From positions 93,568,264-93,632,263 of the forward strand of contig NC_088797.1 of NCBI RefSeq assembly GCF_011386835.1: a stretch of DNA of 64,000 nt. Direction: 5' to 3'. The DNA comes from Chrysemys picta bellii. Taxonomy: Eukaryota > Chordata > Testudines > Emydidae. The position numbers and the translations under genes were made by a program. Position 1 is the stretch's first letter. Each line of letters starts with the position of its first letter. Shown piece by piece: positions 1 through 12,100 of the stretch. The notes beneath the pieces are model-generated. The model saw only the letters and a list, made by a program, of their open reading frames with translations, ran no database searches and was not told the DNA's origin.

Positions 1-130
1 AATTATTTACACGGAGAGAGAAAATCTGGTTGTTTTTTTAAAGCTGATTAAATACTGCTATGTTTTTTTAAAAAGCTGTTTAAAAAATCTATTTACACAT
101 CACTTGACACTCTTATAAAGAGCAGCCTTA

Positions 131-326
131 GGGTATGTCTACACTTGCTATTTAAAGTGGAAAATGCCCCTTTTTTGCTCAAAAACCATGGAAGCGTCTA
201 TACTTGCCAATGACCTTTTGCACTGAAACTCAGAAGTTTCACCACAAAAAGAAAACCATCTCCACGAGACGCATACAGCTCTTACTGGTGATGCTTTCAC
301 AGTGATGTGAAAGTGAAGACACATTC
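131..326. mobile_element. Possible Harbinger-like MITE
   Basis: The block opens with gggtatgtctacactt and closes with a diverged inverse, gtgaagacacattc. This 'gtctacac' terminus recurs in several clearer miniature elements here, for example the one at 14893. The right boundary is uncertain and no clean target duplication is visible. No coding capacity is seen. The first 130 bases are AT-rich with no recognisable feature. Confidence 0.35.
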
Positions 327-529
327 TTCCTGTTTACAGAGCTTTTAGGCTCCGGAGGATATCCCACAGTGCCTAGGTGACCACTCTAGCCAGCAGCTCT
401 GCTGCTCTGTTGCCAGGTAAACAGACATCCACCCCTCCCCCTGTAAAGCCCAGGGAACTTTGAAACTCCCCTTCCTGTTTTCTTGGCAAGTGCTCACTTA
501 TCTGGCCAGATGACAATGCCTGCTCCATG

Positions 530-870
530 CAGCAACTGGGGCTGTCCCTAGACATTATGGTGCCCTACACAGCCTTCCCCGCCCCCGCAGAGGCTCCCCC
601 CAGGCATCCGTGGGGGGAGAGGGTGTGCCCAAGCTCTGGGGGCAGGGCGGGCAGGAGCAGGCTTGGAGGGAAACCGCCCCCAAGCATGAGCCGGCGGAGC
701 GGAGCAGGTTGGGGCTGGGTCTCTCCACTTCCCACTGCCCCATGAACGCAGGGCGCGCCCGACCTCTGCTGCAGTCCCCCGGCCATAGCTCAGGGGAAAG
801 GGTGGAGTGTGGGCGGGGCTCTGGCAGAGCAGGGGTGGGAAGAGGTGGGGCAGGGGCAGTTTTCCTCGAA
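530..870. repeat. GC-rich dispersed-repeat-like block
   Basis: A sharp GC-rich island of about 340 bp sits in AT-rich DNA. It contains overlapping open frames on both strands, up to 177 codons, which are low-complexity (proline, glycine, arginine and serine rich) and look like composition artefacts. The left edge around gacattatggtgccctacac resembles repeat sequence I associate with turtle genomes, but I see no terminal repeats. It could be a degraded non-autonomous transposon or a small CpG-rich island. Confidence 0.35.
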
Positions 871-3258
871 ATTTGGGGCAATTTCTCTTGCAAACCACAT
901 GGCAAATCTCTTGATTTCTGTCATGATTTTCCTAATTTCATGGAACCCCTACTATTTCAATGTGGGAACTCAAATTTTAAAAGGAACAGTTTGATAGTTC
1001 TCTTTCTAATCCATCTGACAGACAGTGGTACAAAATGTTGCCCACTAGCCAGACTAATTAGCATGGATTGGACCAATCCACTTGCCAGTAATGATTGGGA
1101 AGATTTACTTTGCAAGGAGGAGTCTGAAGAATGTAAGGTTTGATTACAAAACATTTCTATTCTTGTTATGAGAGTTCCATGTAAAAGTAGTATGTATTGT
1201 GTTTTGTTGTGTATGTATAATTAAGAGCACTGTCTGTTGACCTACATAGAATAACTCCAGACAAGAAGACAGACAGTAAGAGTACAACCAGCACCTAAAG
1301 ACACACATATCCAAAGAGCAGTGCCAAGCTCAGACACTGCAGTGCAAAGACGACTCTACCACTTCAACCATTGTTTCTTAAGAATTACCAAAGAACAATG
1401 TTCTCGTGAAGGCCTGAATTAGTATCACTGCATGTCTTCAGTTACAGGTGCTGCAGTGATGAATGTGAAACAGGTTCACTTACTAGTGACTCAAATTAAC
1501 CAATGCAGTGCCGAGAATTTATCAGCACAGAAAACACCAGAAGGTTCAATCATCAACAGAAGGGACACAAAATAAAAGCATCCAAAATGCAAATCTAGTA
1601 AAGCTGCCCAGTAACTTCAAAGATGTTAACTGAAATTATTCATTTCCACTACAGGAAGAGGTTTTACAGAAATTCTGTATAAAAGTAGTGTATGTATATG
1701 TTGTGTGTATGTACATTAGTATATATGCATATGTGGCATTGTTGAAAACTCTGTAGAGTAAAAATGCTACTCTGCAAAAGGCTTCCTGACTTCTGTTAAC
1801 AACTATTGGAAAAGTAATGTTTGTGATGTGAACGCAACATAAAATTGCTAAGCAGCAGCAGCAAGCAGACACATTAACAAGACTGTAGTCACAGTCTGAC
1901 TGTTGCTATTCACAACTTTGTGAACAGCAGTGAAACTGGCAACTATCATTGTCACTTTCTCACTGAGGCTTGGGAAAGCTGCGCAAGCAACAGAAGCAAG
2001 CACTGGAGTTATCCATAGGAGAGGAAAAGAGGTGCTGGGGAGAAACAGGTGACTGAAGGCCTCTTCCCTTCCCACTTCTGATGACAGGCAAAATGTCAGA
2101 TTCAGTGGTAGGAGTAATGGTAAAAGGTGGGAGTGAGGTGTAACAGAGAAAGAGTCTTCTCATTTCCAGAAGCTTGAGAAGATTGAGCTACAAATACATC
2201 AGCTACCTAGCCTAAGGCTAATATTAAAGATCAAGCCTCACAGGAGGATTCAAGAAGATCAACCAGATAGGAATTCCCTCCTCCCTCCCAGCAGATTAGG
2301 GATGGAGGGAGGTGTGAGGGGAAGCTGCATTCTCACTACAATATTGCTGTTTGACCTCAATCCTAGATGAAGTGAATCTCCACTTCACCTCCATTTGTGT
2401 CTGAGACCTACTTCTGATTATTAGACATATGTTTCTATTTTAAAGCCCTGCTTACTGACACCTACTAACTCTATAGTCACACAATTCAGGTCCTCCACAG
2501 GGACAGAATCAGCAGCTTCACTTTAATGAGATCTAGAAGAGGGGCTGAAAATGCAGGTGAGACTTTACTTGCTCCTTCTGCAACCAGCCAGAGCAAGGTC
2601 ACTCTACAATAAACATTTGCAGAGTGGCTGTCTGCTCTCTTGAGGAAAGAGCACAGCACTCAAACCAGTTAGACCATTAGTCCAAGTTTTACTTAAAAAT
2701 ATCTTTAAAAACAATTTCTTAATTCAACTGGGTTCCATTCTTTTCACAAATCAAGTACTAAAACATAGCACCTATAAGAAATAAACTGGTGTGCGTTTTA
2801 CTTTTTGTAAATTCTCCTACAGTAGTTTATCTTTAAATACAATTTGCCCTCCTCTTGGTAAAAGAGTAACCATTATAAAACTTGCATTTTATTCTTCACT
2901 CAAATTATAGGTATTGCCTGCAGTATTTTAAGTTACATTTAAATTTCACCACGAAATATAAAGCTATAAGAAATCCTATATAGATGTTTTAATTAATATT
3001 TCAACAAGGGGAGGAGTTCGGGGAAAATGTATTTGTCAAAAAATGGACAAACAGTATCACGTATTATTCGGAAAATACGTAAAAATCAAGAAGTCTAGAG
3101 CTAGGGTTATACTATCCTTGAAACTTGTTCAGCTCAGCAACAGGTTTTCCCCGGCTCCAATGAGGGAAGAATAGCCCCATGAGTCACCAGATTTTCTATA
3201 ATACCTGTGTTACCTACTTAAACGCTAGGACACAACTGGGGTCCACATACCACTAATA
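871..3258. other. No recognisable feature
   Basis: AT-rich single-copy-looking sequence. Short open frames (75-78 codons at 1636-2075, minus strand) have no family resemblance and no supporting context. No repeat boundary was recognised. Confidence 0.5.
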
Positions 3259-3266
3259 GTCTATAG

Positions 3267-3488
3267 CAGTGATTCTCAAACTTCTGCACTGGTGACCCCC
3301 CTTTCACATAGCAAGCCTCTGAGTGCGACTCCCCCAATAAATTAAAAACACTGTTTTATATATTTAACACCATTATAAATGCTTGAGGCAAAGCGGGGAT
3401 TGGGGTGGAGGCCGACAGCTCGCGACCTCCCCCATGTAATAACTTCACGACCCCCGAGGGGTCCCGACCCCCAGTTTGAGAATCCCTG
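3267..3488. mobile_element. Charlie-like hAT non-autonomous element
   Basis: A 222-bp element with inverted ends: cagtgattctcaaact on the left and agtttgagaatccctg on the right. It is flanked by an 8-bp target duplication, gtctatag at 3259-3266 and gtctatgg at 3489-3496 (one mismatch). The cagtg/ctcaaac terminus and 8-bp duplication are typical of the hAT superfamily, Charlie/Buster side. It has no transposase, so it would have been moved in trans. Confidence 0.85.
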
Positions 3489-3496
3489 GTCTATGG

Positions 3497-5700
3497 AGAC
3501 CTGCCTATTATTTTTCCACATAAGCAAATGCCACAGGGATGGTATGCAACTATTAATTGGATGGGAGAAGGTCCACATACGTACCTGTGAGAAGGAAGGG
3601 AAGCTGTCCATAAGAGTCTTAACGTGATATCCAGGCTACGAAAATGTGAGAGACCCCCTGCTCTAGAATACCTTATAGAACGATACCTCCCAAATTATTT
3701 AAAAATAAAACACCACAATCCATAACCAAACACTCAGTATTTTCATCACCACCTTCAGCCTGAACTGAAATCAAATATTCACTAAGGAATCTTGGTAACA
3801 AACTAAAATAATACATAAAACTGAAAGTGCATCTAAAAACTCCCTCCGCTTTTGGAGATATTTACTCTTCAGGTAATGATATGAAAGGCACTTAACATTC
3901 TAGCTGGCCATTACTTGACCAAAAGTGGTCTTAATGCAGTTCTAATACTGTGCCGTTTTTCAAAAAATCATGTACTCTTGACATTTTACGATGCAATAGT
4001 ATTTTCTTCTCTACCCTTACTCCCTTGTGCAGTCTCAGGCCTTCTGCTCTGCTTTGGACACATCTTATGATTAAAACAGGATCATTTTGAATTTAAGATC
4101 TACTGACATTTTGCCATCTAATTCACATGACACAATTTTTCTCCCTTTGGCTTTGTTGCTAATGGTCTGGGAGTTGCCCTTTTTTCTTATTTTAAGAGTA
4201 AACTCATGTAGAGTTTGTCCATTCAGCAAGGACACGTATCTATAAGATCAAACTTCAGAATTCCAATTGAGTGGTTCAGCATGCTTTTTACATACCAAGC
4301 TCTCTCCCCTCCAAACTACGAAGTTCACGTTACACTTCCTCTCTACTGAACGCTCACAGTTCACACAGTTTTCAAACTGTTTCCTCTGTACTTCACTTTT
4401 AAACTAAAAAGAAATCATAGCAAAATCCTCTCTAAAATCAGCTACAAACAACACACCAGCTTAATTCCACATGTACAGATAAAGCATTTAAATAAAGCAC
4501 ATTCTCACCAAACACACGCCGGGCTCAAAGATTGCTTCTTCTCCATCTGTATTTTCTCGGTGTACTGTGTACAAATGACGTCAGCAGCACTTAAAAAGAG
4601 AGGCGGAGAAAAAAGCATACTGGGAAATCCAGTCCAGCTGGAGAAAGCCTGTGACTTATGTGGGTGGGTGGAACTCTTTCCCGTTATAGACAGCTTAAAG
4701 TATATAGCTGCTCAGCTGATAGAGCTGATCCATTTCACTACAATTTACAGAGCTTAGAGGAGTGGAGATGGACGTGTCTATAGAAAGCAGCTTTCATGGT
4801 ATGCTGGGTGTGGTACTGCTTAGCTGGTTTAACCATTAAAGCTTTAAAAGAATGAGTCAGCCTACCGGGCTTTGAAAACCAAACATTTTCATTGTCTGCT
4901 AAAGAAATGCATTCTTCCTAGGATTTTTTTCAGATGAGTTAACACAATCTGGAGTTTTCAATTGCTTCTGAAGTTTACCACAGTTTCACTTGGCAGTTTA
5001 CATTTCACTTTAAATGTGTTCCAACTCTTACCAGCAAAACAATCACTTATATGTATGTATTTTTATTAATCAGTTTACAAACTTTAGTACAGTACTCTCA
5101 AATCCAGTAATTGTATTGAAATTTCTAAATTAATTTGATCAAAGCTAAAATTCAGCATGGCATTGTACATGGAAAATAAACTAATCAAAAAACAGAAAGC
5201 AAGGCTAAAGTATTATATCACAAAGCTCAGAACCAGGACAGAGACAAATGTTCATTCTCAAACACATAAACGTCTGAGTCTAAAGCTGGTGCTCTGACTC
5301 GGAAAGCAAAAACTCTAACTTAATTCTCTGACTTCCTTCCAGACTATATAATACTAGATGCCACATATGTCAAATTGCTAGAAACTTGCTGCTGGTTTTC
5401 ATAAGGCAGACAACATTGTTATTCTGTGAAGCAGTATTTCCTAACCCTTCTCCCCACCTGACACCAGAGAATAGTTTGAGGGGGGAGGGGCAGGAAAAAG
5501 AAGAGACTGGATTGGCCTGGGTTGAGAGACACATACAGAGTACAAATAAATGTGCTGTTGCATGTGGTGGCTCCTTGTCAACAAGGAAAATCAGAATCAG
5601 AGAAGTGACTGGATGAAAAGGAGGTGACAGCAACTGCATCATGGCATAGTGCAAGGGAACATGGCAGGATATCCATCTGCCAGCTCAAGCTGGGGTATGA
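3497..5700. other. No gene recognised; isolated CRE-like octamer
   Basis: AT-rich sequence without recognised repeats. A perfect palindromic cAMP-response-type octamer, tgacgtca, lies at 4576-4583 in a slightly more GC-rich patch. One such octamer is about what chance predicts for this window, so no promoter is claimed. The 60-95 codon open frames at 4560 and 5370 are unsupported. Confidence 0.4.
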
Positions 5701-5711
5701 TCAACAAAAAG

Positions 5712-5919
5712 TATGGCACCTTAGAGACTAACACATTTATTTGGGCATAAAATTTCATGGGCTAAACCCCACTTCATCGGATGCATGCAGTGGAAAATAC
5801 AGTAGGAAGATATAGCCCATGAAAGTTTATGCCCAAATAAATGTGTTAGTCTCTAAGGTGCCACAAGTGCTCCTCATTCATTTTGATACAGACTAACACG
5901 GCTACCACCCTGAAACCTG
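5712..5919 (-). mobile_element. Turtle-type SINE insertion with hairpin (foldback) structure
   Basis: A 208-bp insertion flanked by an 11-bp target duplication, tcaacaaaaag, at 5701-5711 and 5920-5930. The right end is the SINE head in reverse (actaacacggctaccaccctgaaacc region). The body then appears twice in opposite orientation: an arm from about 5710 to 5765 pairs with one from about 5815 to 5870 with few mismatches. The roughly 50-bp loop contains the common cacttcatcggatgcatgc segment. The insertion is therefore one head-bearing unit plus a head-less inverted unit between a single pair of duplications. The family is recognised from memory of turtle genomes, not by search. Confidence 0.8.
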
Positions 5920-5930
5920 TCAACAAAAAG

Positions 5931-6532
5931 CTGGTAAGCATTTGTTATGTGGAATGGAAAACAAGAAAATTACTAGATGGATTTCTTCATCAGAACCTTC
6001 AAATATCACAATTACACCACCACTCTAATACAAGAGGTTATGACACATTAGCAAAAACTAGACTAACAGAGTTTGTCACAAATTTAGAGCTTTCAGCATT
6101 TTTGTAATATGAGATTAGGTTAAACAGATTTTAAAATGAAAAATTAATTCTGAACTAATCTTACTTTGGTAAGATTCCTCCTAAAAAAATGTTCTTGCCG
6201 AGTTTATCATATCCAACATATAGGCAAACAGCACAGTGCACAGCAAAGCCAACTTGCAAGAAAAGCCAGACTTTGGATGCAACGATGGAAAAGGCAGTTC
6301 ATATAGGTTGTTTCTCATCCTCTCTGCATTGAAACTATTCTCCTGTCAGCTGGAAATCTATATGATCCATTGGCTGCATAAATACATGGGATGTGTCCAG
6401 GGTAGGAGTGAAGGAATAGTAACACTAAGATCAAGTTCCCTGATGAACAGATAAAATTCCATGTAAGAAAATGGATTAGTTAATGCTTCTACAAGCAACA
6501 AAAACTCATCTTGTGTGCTCTGTGAACCTCAG
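5931..6532. other. No recognisable feature
   Basis: AT-rich sequence with short unsupported open frames of 72-74 codons. No repeat was recognised. Confidence 0.45.
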
Positions 6533-6534
6533 AG

Positions 6535-6778
6535 GGCATCTACACAGCAATTAAACACCTGTGGCTGGCCCATCCTCACAGGACTTAGGCTATGGGGCTA
6601 TAAAATTGTGGTGTAGACATTCAGGCTCAGAAGGGCTGGGGCTCTAGGACCCAGTCCCCTCGGGGGTCCTACATCTCCAGCCAGAGCCCAAATATATACA
6701 TCACAATTTTACAGCCCCGCAGCCTGAGCCAGCTGACGCAGGCCAGCTGTGGCTGTTTAACTGCTGGGTAAATGTACC
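6535..6778. mobile_element. Foldback MITE with long inverted arms
   Basis: The left end (gggcatctacacagcaatta) pairs with the right end (taactgctgggtaaatgtaccc). Complementarity continues inward: gctataaaattgtggtgta opposes tacatcacaattttacagc, and gggctggggctct opposes agagccc. The element is thus nearly one long imperfect hairpin of about 240 bp. A 3-bp aga on each side may be the target duplication, which would fit a Harbinger-like mover. It is non-coding. Confidence 0.65.
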
Positions 6779-7044
6779 CAGAGAAAAAACAGAGTACATA
6801 CTATATCCCAGCAATCAGTGGAAGCCTGGCTGGGAACCATCGGTTTGGAGGAAGAAGCGCAGCTCTGAAACAATACAGAGAAATTCCCTCCACACGCACA
6901 GCAAATGGATCCATGTGTTTGAGGGCAGTATTTCTTGCATCTTGCCTAGTCTGTCCTCATTCCTGAAGATCCTGGAGACTATCAGGACAAAGCAATCCTT
7001 TAGTCTGAATAAACCCCTCCATACATTTTTACATAGTATGAGGA

Positions 7045-7450
7045 CACAGAATCATAGATTAGAAGGGATTGGAATGATCATCTAGTCTAACTCTCTGCCA
7101 AGATACAGGATTTGTTGTGTCTAAACCATCCAAGACAGATGGCTACCCAGCCTCCTTTTGAAAACCTCCAGTGAAGGAGCTTCCACGACCTCCCTAAATC
7201 TGCTATGCTGCAATTTGAACTCACTGCCTCTTGTCCTGCCCTCTGTGGCAAAAGAGTTTTTTCTATCTTTTTTTATGGCAGTATTTTAAGTATTTGAAGA
7301 CTGCTATCATGTCTCCCTTAATCTCCTCTTTTCCAAACTAAATATACCCAGGTCCTTCAACTTTTGCTCATATGGTGCATTCCATCCCTTTGATCGTCTT
7401 GATCACTTGCCTCTAAATCCTTTCCAGTTTCTCTACATCCTGGAGGAGAA
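7045..7450 (-). mobile_element. CR1 LINE 3' end, old copy
   Basis: Read on the minus strand this is the end of CR1 ORF2 plus its 3' UTR. The plus strand begins with agaatcatagattagaaggg, the reverse of the short tandem octamers that terminate CR1. Then come phrases typical of the CR1 tail: tccagtgaaggagcttccac, cctcttgtcctgccctctg, atcatgtctccctta. It is heavily 5' truncated and has no intact frame. Boundaries are approximate. Confidence 0.75.
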
Positions 7451-8993
7451 AGTTCGGCTGAAAACCAGTGGAAGGGTGCTGGGGCCATTTATTGGAATTG
7501 ATTATAAATATACTTGAACTTGATTTTTTTATATAATTTTGATGGATAATATCTATGTTTATTTTTAAGATTTTTTCTATATTTATCAATTTAAATGTTC
7601 ACAGTTGTGGGAAATTATAGGGGGTCAGACATTGAGATGCAAAAAGTTAAAGCTTTGAACCATTAAAACACAAATTCTCATCATATATCAAAACATGCTA
7701 AATAAATAGCCTTAAATCGAACACTCTCAAGCAGCATTTTTCTTACTTGGCCTGTCTGTAAATTTCTATTATCATTGATGGAAATATTTTTTCATGTGCA
7801 TGTGCACAGGGAAATCAATGTTTATCAACATTTACCAATAAAAATATAATCCTTCCAAGCCTGATTAAGGCAAAGAGAGCAAAGTGAAAATCAAATTGGG
7901 GAACTGAATTTATGCCTTTTTGTTTGTTTAGGTTCCCCCTCCCCTTCCCTTTACAGATAAGAAAAGGCAACCTTAAGGGTTTTTTTTTATTTTATTTTTT
8001 CCATATTTTTTTCCTGCTTGTTTTTTTCCCTTGGAATCGTCAAGAATGTCAAGTTTAGTCTTTCCTATTTTTGAGGAAGTAGTCTGAGGTCCCAGAGGTG
8101 TTTCTCTCAGGCTTTAGTTAAAAGGAGTGGAGTGTTTAAGTTTTAATGAAGGCACATTTGCTGCTAATCATTTCCCAGGCATTTGAATTTAATTAGTTAA
8201 AGAAAATAGTTTTACACAATACAAACAAAATTACTTTCCCTTCTCAGTTAATCAGGTCTGACTTGCACGGCATTTAAGAAAAACAGGGAAGACAATATCT
8301 TATTTGCTAATATAAAATAAGAGCATACAAATACTATTTTTAACAGACCAAACCTATTCTGGCAGTCTCCATGTTTCTTTTATATATCAGCTGCCTTTGA
8401 TGCTCCTGTCCACGACACACTGATAGATGGATTTACTCAAGCTAGTCCCTCCTTTCTCTGGAAGGTCTCAGGGTAATACTGGGCAATTGTTCATCTGCCT
8501 CAAGAGTTCACTTATTCAGGGTTCCAGGAGGTTCAGGCATGGATAAAGTCCCTATTAGACTCAGTTTTAGTGGCTGGTAAGAACACCCAGTTCCTTCCAG
8601 CCAGATAACAGCATTTGCCAAAAATGCCTTTTCTTTTTTTTGCAGCAATGGACAAGAATGTTGTGGAGTTTTTTATTTCAAAGGCATATCTTATCACAGT
8701 TCACTATCCATGTCTTTGTCACCTTTAGGTTGAATTATTGCGGTGAGCACTACACAGATAATGTGATCTTAAAATATACTTTAAAATAGAAAAGCTTAGA
8801 TCTTAAAGCTATTCAGAAACTCATATTCATGTCTGGTCACTTTCTAAGTGGTATTTTCTGAAGGGACTGTTTTGCATTAGTGCTCAATAATCGGTACTAT
8901 CTACCAAATTATTTCCAGGTCAGACTTAAGGTTCTGGTTATTGCCTCAGCACTGGGGATGATCTGAAGCACAGAAGAGCTTTTAAAAAATCCC
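7451..8993. other. No recognisable feature; T-rich tracts
   Basis: AT-rich DNA with poly-pyrimidine/T tracts near 7975-8035. No gene or repeat family was recognised. Confidence 0.45.
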
Positions 8994-9004
8994 TAATTTG
9001 AACA

Positions 9005-9117
9005 AAAAGAAGAACAGGAGTACTTGTGGCACCTTAGAGACTAGTCTCTAAGGTGCCACAAGTACTCCTGTTCTTCTTTTTGCGGATACAGACTAACACG
9101 GCTGTTACTCTGAAACC
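9005..9117 (-). mobile_element. Short SINE insertion built around a perfect 78-bp palindrome
   Basis: The insertion is flanked by an 11-bp target duplication, taatttgaaca, at 8994-9004 and 9118-9128. Its right end is the SINE head in reverse (gactaacacggctgttactc). The remainder, 9004-9081, is a perfect palindrome centred on actagt at 9040-9045. This is the tail-side segment (acttgtggcaccttagaga) joined directly to its own inverse with no loop. It is a shorter version of the arrangement at 5712-5919. It is non-coding; the 64-codon minus-strand frame across it is a shadow. Confidence 0.85.
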
Positions 9118-9128
9118 TAATTTGAACA

Positions 9129-12100
9129 GTAGTACATTCTCAACCAGTGGTTCTAGGCTTTGCAACTCACTTCCACCATGATCCACCACAACCTCAGGGT
9201 ATAATGCAAGACTCTCCTGGTTACCCAATTTTTTCTCCAGGAATAAGGGGTGGACTGGGTTTGGCTGGTATTATGGGGTAGATAACAGGCAGTGTGATTT
9301 TGGACCTGAGGTGGTCTTTTTAGGAATGCCTTTTAATATTTTTGACTATTGTGTGCAGTTTAAGTATTGTAAGTGACCAGCGAGCTGCCACTAGATATTT
9401 ATTTAGCTCTAAACAAATAAATAAGATAGTAAACTTGGTTATGACTTCTTAAAGTATTTGTAAACTCTACTCCATAGCTCCAACTTCCTGGAGGATAAAA
9501 ACAAGTGGGTGGCCAAAGAATTATTACCTTGTGTGGGGTCTCCTAGATTTCAGAAGCAAGATTTGCAGGCACTGGTGCCAGGGACAGTCGAGTGAAAGTC
9601 GACAATGTGGCTAACTTGGCAGGATGCGGTATGGCGCGCGTCTCAAGGCTGTGTGAAACAGTGAAATGTGAAGGAAGACTATCCTCTAATGACACCCATG
9701 TGTTGTGCTTACTGTTCATTGTGATGTGACTCTATGGTGCTTTGAGGTTTTACTGCCTTCAAAACATTTTCAAAGCAATCTTAGGTAATATTTGAAATTA
9801 GAACAATGTTGGGCACAATACAGGTCACTTTAAAACATATGATACTGAAAAGCAATTTAAATAACACTTTCACTACAACAAGCAATCAAATCTCTTTCTA
9901 TGGATATACATCAATCAACTACCAGAAATCACTTGTTTCCTCAACCATTAACAAATTAAACTAAGAAAGAGATAGTTTCTCATTATTAAAATGTTACTGT
10001 ATATGCTGCATTCTGCCTTGTAAAGCAGGGTTTTATTCCACACTGCAATAAATGCCATCTAGTGTTTTTTCAAGAAAAATCACAATTTTTCATTCAGAAT
10101 GTCTCTCTCTCTCTGGTTAAGATAAGGGGATCCAAGAATTCAAGCTGTGTACGAAATCCAGTTAGATAAATGATTTCTCAATAGACTTAGGCAGGCAAAA
10201 ATACAGCTTGCAGGATTGCACCGATTCATGTCAATTAGTGCAAATGGATTGTGTGAGAGTATGTTATGCGTGTACTTGGCATCAACTAGGCGTGGCCTTA
10301 TGCTTGCTTGATTCCTCTAAACTTCAGCATCTTTCCTTCCATGTTAGTATTCGTTTGACTTTTAATTCAAACTACTTTTAAATTTTAAGTTTACAGAAAG
10401 CCAGAAAAAGGGAGGGGGGGGGGAAGGGAGAACAGGTACCAAGCTTTATAAATATATAGACCACACACATATAAAACACATCAAGCAAAAAAAAAAAAAA
10501 AAAATCTTAGGATTTTTCACTATTGACTTCAAAGGGAGGAGAATTAGGTCAGCATTGAGCACATCTGAGAATCCACATATTCTCCTACACTTCAACAAAC
10601 ATGGTCAAATTATACACTGACAAAACTCTAAAATAAAGTCACACTCCATAGATTTTTCTACAAGAGTTAAATACACCATTTTGGGACTTTTTTTCTGGAG
10701 ATCTTCCTTAAATTGACAAACCATTAATGATTTAGAAGGAATGTGGTTCAACTGCAATTTTTTTTGGACCACCATCAAATTAAATCATTATTTTGAATGT
10801 TTGCCAGCACAGATATTTTAAAAGATTTAAATGGGAATTATGAAGGCCTTTTTAAATCATTCATTTTTTTCCTGGACAAAGTATTGCCAAAGATCCTGTG
10901 AAATGTATGACAAACATAGACACTGTAACAAATCTAGCATCCTCAATTTACTGGGTCACCCAACTCACAAGCTGCAGTATTTAAATAAGCTGAAATTACT
11001 GCTGAAACTAAGACATGGGAAACTGGGGACAGGGATAAATGTTGCACATCATTCTAGACAGCATCCTTTTACCATATGCCCTCAATATTGTGTGTAGATG
11101 TGTTGGCTGGGTTACCAAATACTTGCTCAAAGCCACTCACTTGTTTTATGAACCAAAACATATTTAAATAAAATAGCACTAGAAAGGGGATCTCAGGCTT
11201 CGGAATACTCTTCATAGACAGTAGTGGTATGAAATTCCAACCCACTTGTATCATTCACTGATAACAGCTAACACATTGCAAAATCTTTTGAAACAAGGAA
11301 CTGGTTTTATGGACAGTAATGGAAATTCAATAAATTAGTACAGTTTCCAAGCATGCATCATTCTCAATTTTAGCTCTTAGTGAACACTGGACAAATCTGA
11401 TTCTGAACAACAAATACTCTTTGAAAGGAATTATTTAAAATAAAATACTTTTGACCAACCCAATGAGCAGACGAAACCTAATTACAGAATTACAATCTAA
11501 CAAACAGATAAATATGAAAGAATGAATTTAAATAACCACTACTTTTAACCTGTATGTAAATTTATTGCACTTTTCCTTGATGATTATTCTTGATGTAGTC
11601 TAAATGATTTTGTCCAACTGCTTTTTTTTAAAATGAGGTATGACATATCCAAGCTCAGTTATATCACCTACAGAAAGATAACACCGCTTACCTGTAACTT
11701 TCTTTGTTGTACACATCACATCTTTCCTCCATCCTCTTAATTTGTTAGTGTTCTGCTATTGTATTTCCACCTGCCAGAAAGCAGAGACAGTTCAGTTCTC
11801 ACAACCATTTTTGTCATGGATGTAATATCTAACACTTCCTTATTTATATTCAACAAAAACATGTCTGAATGTGCCACAAACCTGTGTAGCTTATGTAAGA
11901 GCTTTCCTTGATTTTACCCATTTATTGCACCAGCATAATTATCCAGCATATATTTATTAAGTTCGTTTTGCTTTAATTACTCCCTATCACAACCAAAAAC
12001 ATGGAGTTATAAAAGTCACAGGAAGGAAGGAAAACAGAAAATTCTCTCTTTAAAATATTCTGGTGGTTTTGCGCAAGTTCCTTGATTGTTTCTATTGCCG

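Noticed and set aside
548..1143. Open frames up to 177 codons
   Set aside because: Composition-driven in a GC-rich block, overlapping in both strands, with no domain or splice context.
4576..4583. Perfect CRE-like tgacgtca as a promoter mark
   Set aside because: One such octamer is about the chance expectation in 64 kb, and no CpG island or exon is attached.
5712..5919. Classical twin-priming inversion of a SINE
   Set aside because: Twin priming inverts the 5' portion next to a normal 3' tail. Here the head is at the outer edge and the inverted unit lacks a head.
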